Shown piece by piece: positions 55,560-64,000 of a stretch of DNA of 64,000 bases. The notes beneath the pieces were generated by a model. The model searched no databases. It was not told the DNA's origin and saw only the letters and a list, made by a program, of their open reading frames with translations. This stretch comes from Drechmeria coniospora (lineage: Eukaryota > Ascomycota > Sordariomycetes > Hypocreales > Ophiocordycipitaceae), in the NCBI RefSeq assembly GCF_001625195.1, contig NC_054389.1, forward strand, positions 11,838,520 to 11,902,519. Direction: 5' to 3'. The first letter of the stretch is position 1, and each line of letters starts with the position of its first letter. Both the position numbers and the translations under genes were made by a program.

Positions 55560-55770
55560 AGCAGCCGAAGGAGGAGTGAAGGAGGAAGTGGAGGGGGGAG
55601 TGGAGGAGGAAGCGAAGGAGGAGTGAAGGAGGAAGTGGAGGGGGGAGTGGAGGAGGAAGCAAAGGAGGAAGTGAAGGAGGAAGTGGAGGAGAAAGTGAAG
55701 GAGGAGGTAGAGGAGGAAGTAAAGGAGGAAGTGGAGGAGGATGAAGGAGGAAGTGAAGGAAAAGGTGGGC
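55560..55770 (+). repeat. Polypurine GGAGGAAGT repeat tract
   Basis: About 210 nt almost purely of A and G with a repeating GGAGGAAGTGAAGGA or GGAGGAAGTGGAGGG pattern. It lies 390-600 bp upstream of the enterotoxin-like start codon. Long mirror-like polypurine tracts can form triplex DNA. Confidence 0.9.
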
Positions 55771-57605
55771 GATGGCACCGCAAACCGGTGCAAGTGTTAT
55801 GGAAGGATTCCAAGTATCCATCGGGCCCATGCCGACGACGGACAGATTTCGGCACATGATGGGTTCGCATCTCGATCGATGCCGTGCTCGTACTCCACGA
55901 AGTTGCTGATTTTTGACGAAGCTGGCTTGGATGGTTGTTCACGACCCTTGCCCGCACGCTCCGTGGACAAAAGGGCAAGGCGTGGCATCGCGCATGCGTG
56001 CATGGACTCGTTGCCGCGGGCCACGGTCAAGATCTGCCTCGTTCAAGATGCATGGTGGAGGAGCTGAGCCATGATGACGGGCGGCGGAGGCACGGCGTCG
56101 TTGCATCTTGGTGTGCGGGCAGCGTGCGGACGTACGTGGCCCGATGCAAGCGTGCATGATGGGGCAATGATACGTAACGAGCATGCGGCCAACGGGAGAT
56201 TTGCCGACTCCTACGATGAGCGTGTCTCGGCATGCGATGAGCGTGTCTCGGCATTCGTATTCTAGCGTCGTATTGGCGGTACTTTTGGTGTCGTCGGCGG
56301 CATATGAGAGGCGATGAGGATGATTCCTTGATCCTTCCCAGGACTCCAGAAACGACACCATTCGTACGTTGCTCGTGCACAGTATTCCTGCACGGCGACA
56401 GCACTGGGTACTTGCTTGCACCCGTAACTGCCTGCAGAAGGGCTGCACAGTGCATGTAGCTGTACAGTGCGTTTACTGTATGTGCGCAGGCCGAGCAGAT
56501 TCCGAGTTCTTGCGGTGCTTGTACATGCATAACAGTATTACGTATACTAAACGGAGCGGCAGTATTAGTACGGTACGAGTACGGAGGACCACGGCGTACT
56601 TGAGTCAGTACATACAGTACCTTGTATACTTGCGTAGTACGTATGTGCTGCGTAATGCCATGTGCTAATAATGTAAAGCACACCGTACAGGCATCCTGCA
56701 CTGAAAGTACTTGCATGTGCTGTAGTTGTGACTACAGCATGCACCTCCAAGTCGTGCGCAGGCAAGTATTAGTGCCGAAGCAAGCAAGTACAGAACACGG
56801 ACCAGTATACCCAATTGCACATGCGGACACAGTGCGGTGACATGTACGAGAGCCTGCTGAATCCGGCTCGCCATTCCTCGTCGGCGAGAGGTAAGCTTCC
56901 ATGGCATCCCATCAAATTTGCCGCCGGGAATGAGGCGGGAGGCATCATTGTGCCAAGTACGTGTGCATGTTCTAGCCATGGTCTAATCAGAAACAAGTCG
57001 GATGGCGTCGGAAATTGCGAGAACGGTTCGGCGGGCATGCAACACTGTATTCGCCGTGCGTACAAGTAGGCAGTATTTACAATGAAGCGTACAGGAGGGT
57101 AGGTGTAGATGCCATTAGGCTTGGTACGAATACTGTTCGGTAATAATAATAATACTACACCGTATATGATCTACCAGTACTTGTAATTAGGTAATCAGTA
57201 GCACTTGTTAATAATAACACTTGTAGGCCCGATGAGATGTGATATTCATGGATGCGCTAATTATTAATGTTCGATCCCTTCGGGTACTTGTACTCTGTGC
57301 TTGCAGGCGAAATTACAGTACCCGCACACCATCAAGTACAACCAACTGCTTGTCCTCGACGCCGCCAAAGCGGACCACGTACTGGAATGGAAGAGTGCCT
57401 GCAAGTATTAATTCATGCTCCGTAAGTAAGTCCGTAATAAGTACTGTCCAGGTACGGAGTATGTTGGTAATATGTAGTTGCATGACGCCGTTCCGTGCTG
57501 CGCAAGTACCTTGGGGTTTTAAGCACCAGGTACCTGGGTCGGTGTGGAGTATTGTTAGTGCCTCTGCCGATGCATGCACCAGCAGCAGTATTACAACAGT
57601 CACTT

Positions 57606-57665
57606 GACAAAAAGATGATTCAGGTTTGGTAGCGCTACTCGTACAAATCGAATCGACATTTTTGC
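57606..57665. repeat. Small inverted-repeat element, copy 2
   Basis: Left arm GACAAAAAGATGATTCA, centre GGTAGCGCTACTC, right arm AATCGACATTTTTGCC. Confidence 0.75.
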
Positions 57666-58048
57666 CCCCCCCCCGTCGCCAAGCTACTAACTACATTAGT
57701 ACAAGTACTCTGTACTCTGTGCAGCAATACTGCAATACATGTACGGAGTACATGCACCTGTATTCCGTACATGTGCCACTAATGCTCCAGCATGGCCAAC
57801 TCCAGATACTGCTTACTTGCCAGTATATAATTCCATTGATTCCTCCGTACAGAGCACCGCTTGCACAGTCCCGTAGGTTGGCACGTAATTGCTGTATCAG
57901 GAAGTGTGCCGAGTAATTTACATGACCAAGCCTACTTGTACTCGCCTTGTGGTCAAAATAGGGTACACGTACATGCAAGTGCACCCTGCACCCCTTGCGT
58001 GGTGCCTTTTGGAGCACTAACAATACAGCACCCAGGATCACTGCAGTA

Positions 58049-58085
58049 GACAAAAGTGACGATCCAAATTCGGCAGCACTACTAG
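58049..58085. repeat. Small inverted-repeat element, copy 3 (half)
   Basis: Left arm GACAAAAGTGACGATCCAAA followed by GCAGCACTACT. No right arm is seen. Confidence 0.6.
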
Positions 58086-58894
58086 GCAGGCTGATGTGCT
58101 GACCGTTCGACGGCTGCTTGGGTCCGTGGCTGACTGCCTGGCTGCCTTACCGTTGCGTCTTGTCTTTGGACGCGAGCCGCATCGACGCCGTCCTCCCCCA
58201 CGAGTCCCACGTATCCGTGCGGCGTCAAGAACCCATGCCTCCTCGCATGCGTTCGGCGACAGTGGCATTCACGTGCCAATGGGGCGACGGACGGTATATT
58301 TGTGCCGGCAGCGTGCCCGTTCTATTATTACATCCTCTGCACCTTGCCTAGGTTCATGGGCGGCAAGGTAGGCAACTTCCGTGGGGACGTTCGATCGCCT
58401 GTGCGGTCTGGACCGTCGCGAGGCTGAATGCGGGGAAGCGGCCTCGTCCGCTCGCTGGTATTTGCTCCGCGCGACGATTCGGCAGATGCCGGTTAGCACG
58501 GTTGCATTGTCGTTGAACGCACCGAGCAGACGTGCATGTGTTCCTCGTGGTGCTGCACAGGGAATGGCTGGCAGTATATTCCCAGACGCCGAGGGTGACG
58601 GTTCGTGACGCCGCATTATCCGAGCACGGCCACATTGCCTTTGCTGTGGCGCAAGGGCACGTACTAGCACAGCGGTGGCCTATTATTGGTGAGCACAGGT
58701 GCCGTGCGGTTTAGAAGCCACCATCTACGGCGCCTGATAGGTGCGTGGCCGTCGTGAGCGGGGACGAGGCTCGTGGCTGGTTACCTTGCACGGATCAAGG
58801 CGACCTATGGTTCCATCCGTAGCGGCATGTTGCATCACTTCCGCTACGCCGCATCGTGAGGGCACACCTTCTGACGAGTACTGTACAGTCACTT

Positions 58895-58955
58895 GACAAA
58901 AGTGACGATTCACCTTGGTAGCGCTACTCCTGCAAATTGAATCGACATTTCTGCC
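58895..58955. repeat. Small inverted-repeat element, copy 4
   Basis: Left arm GACAAAAGTGACGATTCA, centre GGTAGCGCTACTC, right arm TTGAATCGACATTTCTGCC. It is the best-conserved match to copy 2. Confidence 0.8.
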
Positions 58956-59182
58956 ACGCCATTGTAGTTGCACTCGCAAGCAAGTACAGGTGCGGTATCG
59001 AGTACGCTTGCGTACGGCATGTCCTACTGGTATTCCTCACACCTGCCTCTGCATGCGCTGTACTGTATCCGAGCACGTGCGCTGCACAAGTACCTCTACA
59101 TGACCTCTGAAAGTTGCGGCGCCTACAGTCCCTATGCTCATCATTCACGCAAAAGGTACTCTGTACATGGTGCTGTGCAGCG

Positions 59183-59239
59183 TGCAATCGATTCCGTTCA
59201 GGTAGCGCGCCCACTGCGATTTCAATCGACACTTTTGCC
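59183..59239. repeat. Small inverted-repeat element, copy 5 (degenerate)
   Basis: Left arm decayed (ATCGATTCCGTTCA), centre GGTAGCGCGCCC, right arm TTCAATCGACACTTTTGCC. Confidence 0.65.
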
Positions 59240-60228
59240 ACCCAACTGTACTCCGTGCCATACTCGTCCAACTACGAGCACGCTGTCGCCAACCTGTCAC
59301 CGACTCCGTATGCTGCCTCGACATCGCCCCTTTGCCAGCCTCATCCCGTCACCCTCCCCAGACGCACGCCAGCGGCACCCCCGGACGGAAGGGAAGCCTC
59401 CCCGAGACTCCGCAATCCGACCCCGGCATCCGACCCGTCTGGTGCGTTTGCCTCGCCGTGGAGCAAGCCTTGCCCTCCCACGTCAGCCCACCCATGCGGG
59501 ACGCTAACCGCTGCTCCAGGACGCTAGCTCCAGCGAGCACCTCGGCACCTTTCCGCCTCTCTGGGCGAGTCCATGCCCGGCAAACTCTCGCACCCACACG
59601 GAGCTTGTCTGCTCACGCATCGTCGGCAGCATCTAGCGATAAACGTGCGCCGGCACTGGATGCTCGTGCAACAGTGTGTGCCAATCAAGCTTCCGTCGAG
59701 CAGATGGCGATGCCTGCAGCCCAGCCCACCGCATGCATTGGTAGGTGTGATTGGTACCTACTACTAACCTATTACCCATTTACGGAGTACTGGGCTGCCG
59801 GTAACTGCAGGTACCGGTGCCGTTGTTCGTGGCGGGGTGAGCACTGACGCAGTACGCTGTGCAGACGCCGTGAGCCTGTGGAACCGTGGCGACGATCCTC
59901 CGACGTGCTGTACGCGTGCTTCCTCGACTGCGCTGGCATTTCGACCCTGTCTTCTAGAAGCCTTCCTGGAGCAAAAACATTCGATAAACCGAGGCACCGG
60001 AGAAGCCATTTCGGCTCGTCTCCGAGTGGCGTTGGCTGCGACCATCGCGTCGTCCATCCGCAGGGGACCGGTACCACTGTCCGACTGCTACCATCCATTG
60101 ACCAAGCGCTGGCACTCAGCCACTGGCGGGCGCCGAGGAACAAACCCCCCCTGGGGCGCATTAGGGCCCTGAACGCGACAATGCGAGCTTCACAATGCAC
60201 CGTAACGGCACCGGATTGGCCTTTACCA

Positions 60229-60234
60229 CCACAC

Positions 60235-60281
<47 letters not shown>

Positions 60282-60289
60282 CACACACC
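60229..60289 (+). repeat. (AC)n microsatellite
   Basis: About 60 nt of alternating CA/AC with a few CGC interruptions. Confidence 0.97.
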
Positions 60290-60810
60290 GCCTTCACCAC
60301 CAAAAGCCGCCAACGACGAACCACAACCCACACACGACAATCGACGCACCATCAACCTCCAACCACCAACCTCCAACCGCCAACCCCAGACCACCATCCC
60401 CAGACCATCACATTCGCTTCCTCGACACGCCTACCAATCGGCAGTCAACCCTCCTCTCGCCATCACCGTCCCTCCTCCATCCGCGTGGCGCCTGCTAGCG
60501 TCGGCACCTCGACCTCGACCTTGCTCCCTCCCAACGCTCCATTTATGCTTCATTTCTGCTCCCTTTCTGCTCCGCTTCTGCTCCCTTTCTGCCCTGCACG
60601 CCACCTTTCGATGCCGGCCCCTCCCTCTCGAAGCAAAGTTCGGCCATTCGGTGTCGACCGATCCGAGGCCAGCGCCGGAGGGTGCCAACGGAGCCCAACG
60701 TAGCATGCCATCGGTCGATGCCGGAATCATGGCCGCTTCATCACTTCATGCCGGAACACGACACGACGGAGCCGACGAGCGCGACCGTCGATCCCATCGT
60801 TTTCCATCAT

Positions 60811-60818
60811 TATAAATA
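60811..60818 (+). promoter_or_regulatory. TATA box of PTR2-like gene
   Basis: TATAAATA sits 183 nt upstream of the chosen start at 60994 and is followed by a C/T-rich leader (CTCACTTCTCCTTCCCCTTG), the usual layout of a strongly expressed fungal promoter. Confidence 0.6.
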
Positions 60819-60993
60819 GCGACCCCGTCGCCATGTCCTCACTTCTCCTTCCCCTTGCCATTCCCCATCCTCTCCAGCGCCGGCTCCTTTGCCCCCTCCA
60901 GCCCTCTTCCTCCACCGCTCCTCCCACTCTCCGGGGAAACCCTTTCGTCGACATAGCCATCGTCAGCACACGCCGCCGGCATCGACGAGCACC

Positions 60994-62923
60994 ATGACGA
61001 CCGCCGTCCAGCTCGACAACGACGTCATCGCCGAGGCTCACCTCGCCGAGGCCGAGGGGGATCGCAAGTATGCCCTCCGCGCCGCCGCCGACGACCGCAA
61101 GCCATCCGTCTCTCACCACTCGCTGGCCGATGTCGCCACCGTCCTCGATGAAGAGTACGACGGCCGCCCGACGGATGAGGAATTTCAGACGCTGCGCCGC
61201 GTCTCGGGCAAGATGCTGTGGAGCATGTGGACCATTGCCTTTGTGGAACTCTGCGAGCGCTTCTCCTACTACGGCTCCTCCGTGTTGTACACGAATTTCA
61301 TCAACCGACCCCTGCCACCCGACTCGACCACGGGCGCTCCCGTCCACCCCGGCGACCTCCCCGGTGCGCTTGGCATGGGCACCAAGGCGGCCCAGGGTCT
61401 CGGCCTCTTCAACGTCTTCTTCGCCTACATCATGCCCATTTTCGGGTGAGTGCCTGCTCTTTCGCCTTCCGCCATTCTTCTCCGCCCGCCCCTTTTCGTG
61501 CGATGTGACGGAGCCCCCGACTGACATTGCCGACAGCGCCTGGGTCGCCGATGCGCGTCTGGGTCGCTTTTGGACTCTCCACATCGCCATTGGCATCTCC
61601 ACCATTGCCCACGTCATCCTCGTCATCGCCGCCTCCCCGGGCGTCATCTCCAACAACAAGAGCTCCTTTGCCTGCTTCATCATCGGCTTGCTGGCCCTCT
61701 GCGTCGGAACCGGCTTCTTCAAGGCCAACGTCTCGCCCTTGCTGGCCGAGCAAAACGAAGATACAAAGCCCCGGGTCGAGGTCCGCAAGGGCGAGCGTGT
61801 CATCGTCGACCCAGCCGTAACCAACACGCGCATTTTCCTCTACTTTTACCTGTGCATCAACATTGGCTCGCTCGCCGGCGAGATCGGCATGGTCTACGTC
61901 GAAAAGTACCTTGGATTCTGGGTCGCCTTTCTCATCCCGACGGCCCTCTTCCTCGTCGCCCCCGTCATCTTGTGGTCCCAAAAGAAAAACTACAAGCTCA
62001 AGCCCCCGACGGGCTCGCTGCTTTCCAAGTTTTTCAAGATGGTCCTCTTCATCCGCAAGCACTCGAGTTGGAGGCACTTTTCCTGGGAGGTGGCCAAGCC
62101 TTCCAACGTCCCCCTCGACGAGCGCCCCGGTTGGATGACGTACGACGACGCCTGGGTCGACGAAGTCCGACGTGGCCTCCTCGCCTGCAAGGTCTTCCTC
62201 TTCCTTCCCGTCTTCTTCCTGTCCTACAACCAGATGACGGGCAACCTGACCATCCAAGCCGGCACCATGGAGCTCCACGGCGTGCCCAACGACGTTATTC
62301 AGAACCTCAACCCCATCTCCATCGTTATCATGATTCCTATCATCGACCACCTTCTATACCCCGGCCTGCGCAAGCTTGGCATTGCCTTTACTCCTATTAA
62401 ACGCATGACCTTTGGCTTCTTCATCGCCGCCCTGTCCATGGTCGCCTCGGCCGTCATGCAGTACTATATTTACGAGGAGAGCCCCTGCGGCTGGTACGCC
62501 AACAAGCTCATCGTTGTCGATGGCGTCGAAAAGGCCTGTCCTCCGGCGCCCATCAACGTCTGGGCCCAGAGCTTGCCGTACATCTTTATCGGTATTGCCG
62601 AGATTTTTACAAACGTCACCTCGTACGAGTACGCATTCTCCAAGGCGCCCGAGAATATGAAGTCGCTTGTCATGAGCGTAAACCTTTTCATGAGCGCCAT
62701 ATCCGCTGCCATCGGCCAGGCCTTTACGCCTCTCTCCGCCGACCCCCTGCTCATTTGGAACTATACCGTGGTTGCCTGCATTGCCTTCATCGGAGGCGGC
62801 GCCTTTTGGATTTGCTTCCGCCATCTCGATTCCGACGAAGACAAGTGGAACATGCTCAAGAAGTCCGAGTTTGTGGGAAAGAAGCAGCCTGGTCTTGGCA
62901 AGGAATTCGATGGCGAGGTATAG
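60994..62923 (+). CDS. ptr2: PTR2-type di/tripeptide proton symporter (POT family)
   Basis: Plasma-membrane uptake of small peptides with protons. Two exons, 60994-61445 and 61537-62923, 91-nt intron (GTGAGT ... CGACAG); 612 aa, the family length. The start MTTAVQLDNDVIAEA is preceded by ACC, and an in-frame ATG at 60889 lies in the leader. The E-x-x-E-R motif of TM1 (VELCERFSYYG) is intact, as are the PTR2 signature regions GAWVADARLGRFWT and FYLCINIGSLAGE. Twelve membrane helices can be counted, with the large cytosolic segment (QKKNYKLKPPTGSL ... DERPGWMTYDDAWVDE) between helices 6 and 7. The C-terminus is hydrophilic (KKQPGLGKEFDGEV). Regulation by peptides or nitrogen is usual in the family but not visible here. 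Confidence 0.95.
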
Positions 62924-64000
62924 AGCCCGTTGTTTCAGCATGGTGCAAGGCGTCGGAGGGCCATGTTTCCGTTAGATTCCCAAGCGTTGTGTTAGTAAAC
63001 AGTCTATCATTGCTCTACTTGACCATACCGATACTGTGCAACGTTTCCCTTCACTCGCCGTTGCCTTTCTCGCGCGTTTTCGTGACTGGGACAGGAGATG
63101 GAATAAATGGGCCGAGTGATGCAATAGCCAGGAGGACCCTCCCGCTGGCGAGAAAAGTATATCAACATCAGACGCTATGGATTCACTAGAGAGAGGGTGA
63201 CGAGGTCTACTTGGTCGCTAGAAGGCCTTTATTGGGTAGCCAGCTTCAAGGACAAAGATGATGAGTGCATTGATCCCTAGAGATCTCCTTGCTGCGTCTG
63301 GGAAGCTCTCCATGCTCACAGTATATAGTCTCCTTCCTTCCATCAGTCCCGTGCCTAGTCACGTGCTCGACTCTCATGACATCGTGTCTCCTGACGGTCA
63401 ATGTGCTATAGCTTGCACTCCTTTCCTCTACAGTCTTCAGAGACTATTTCTCCCATGTGCATCCCCATTTCCCACTGCCATTTGCACAGAGAGGTCCATG
63501 TGCATCCCTATTTCTCACCTGCCAATTGCAAAGAGACGTCCATGTGCTTATTCGACCTGCCTGTATCCAACTTTTGAGAGAGCGCCAAGCTGCGTCAGTC
63601 GCAGAGCACACGTGTCTGCCGCTCGATATCTAGGCGAGAGCTGGCAGCATTAACCACTGGTGCCGTGTCATCAGCATACGTGTCTGCCGCTCGACATCTA
63701 GGCGAGAGCTGGCAGCATTAACCACTGGTGCCATGTCACCAGCATCCGTGTCTGCCGCTCGACATCAAGGCGAGAGCTGGCAGCATCAACCACTGGTGCC
63801 ATGTCATCAGCATACGTGTCTGCCGCTAGATACCTAGGCGAGAGCTGGCAGCATTAACCACTGGTACCATGTCGTCGGCCATCAAGGGAAGCCGAAACGC
63901 TGCCGAAACGCTGCAACGCCATGCTCACAATGTCACCGAGGGAGATATGTACGGCGTGGAAAGCCAAAATCTGATTCTCGTTGGCTGCAACGCACCAGTG
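62924..64000. other. Intergenic end region with tandem repeats
   Basis: The 3' region of the PTR2-like gene. It contains a 43-44-bp direct duplication (63454-63540, both units starting CATGTGCATCC) and the 68-bp array. No gene is seen up to the window end. Confidence 0.55.
63611..63874. repeat. 68-bp tandem repeat, 4 units
   Basis: Units start at 63611, 63679, 63747 and 63815 with CGTGTCTGCCGCT. Each contains GGCGAGAGCTGGCAGCAT and CAACCACTGG or TAACCACTGG. A few substitutions separate the copies. Confidence 0.95.

Larger units (their letters stand above)
55170..60993. other. Long intergenic stretch
   Basis: 55170-55560 is the promoter side of the enterotoxin-like gene, then comes the polypurine tract. 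56215-56255 has a direct repeat of GATGAGCGTGTCTCGGCA. 56560-57800 is rich in GTAC palindromes. Four inverted-repeat element copies lie between 57606 and 59239. 59250-60990 is C-rich and leads to the PTR2 promoter. No gene is recognised; ORFs of 100-200 codons here lack domains. Confidence 0.5.

Noticed and set aside
58269..58670. 133-codon minus-strand frame
   Set aside because: No domain and surrounded by repeats; composition fits random GC-rich DNA.
63611..63874. CRISPR-like array
   Set aside because: Units are directly abutting tandem repeats without unique spacers, and the host is eukaryotic.

Overview
The window looks like nuclear DNA of a filamentous ascomycete. Genes are GC-rich with short introns (about 50-130 nt), fungal splice sites and CTRAC-type branch points, and the set includes RSC, COP9, ERMES, Rps19, ZIP and PTR2 genes. 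An enterotoxin-A-like ADP-ribosyltransferase and an AT-rich repeat block suggest an invertebrate-associated member of Hypocreales, perhaps Ophiocordycipitaceae (inference). No tRNA, rRNA or CRISPR array was recognised.

Layout. 1-1921 (-): an RSC-complex bromodomain/BAH protein running off the left edge. About 2-6 kb: gene-poor, with a tandem duplication and one small inverted-repeat element. 5968-10892: two convergent paralogues with an SNTX-like (perforin-like superfamily) N-terminal region and MORN repeats; a 39-bp minisatellite lies just upstream of the second. 14464-16221 (+): an M24 Xaa-Pro peptidase with a GC-AG intron. 18302-19481 (+): a secreted protein with Kex2-like sites. 20066-21597 (-): a CorA-like two-TM protein whose stop abuts a 17-bp minisatellite. 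22353-23420 (+): CSN5. 26976-29537 (+): a DUF5923/DUF4449 (TULIP-like) protein. 30683-32974 (+): a PXB/DUF3818 protein. 33087-34772 (-): a DddA-type deaminase-like protein with two SUMO-interaction-like motifs. 35593-36414 (-): Rps19. 38022-39140 (-): ZIP zinc transporter. 42350-43684 (-): MDM10.

About 43.9-53.6 kb is an AT-rich, repeat-dense block with at least two dispersed repeat families, gene relics and one small secreted cysteine-containing ORF (50565). On its right edge sits the enterotoxin-A-like gene (53612-55169, -), followed by a polypurine tract and about 5 kb of gene-free DNA rich in small inverted-repeat elements and TACGGAGTAC-type palindromes. A PTR2 transporter with a clear TATA box (60994-62923, +) and a 68-bp tandem repeat close the window.

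The genes do not form one pathway. Housekeeping genes in GC-rich DNA are interleaved with candidate interaction genes (SNTX-like pair, secreted proteins, deaminase, ART) that tend to lie beside repeats. All splice structures come from reading frame continuity and splice motifs only, without transcript data.
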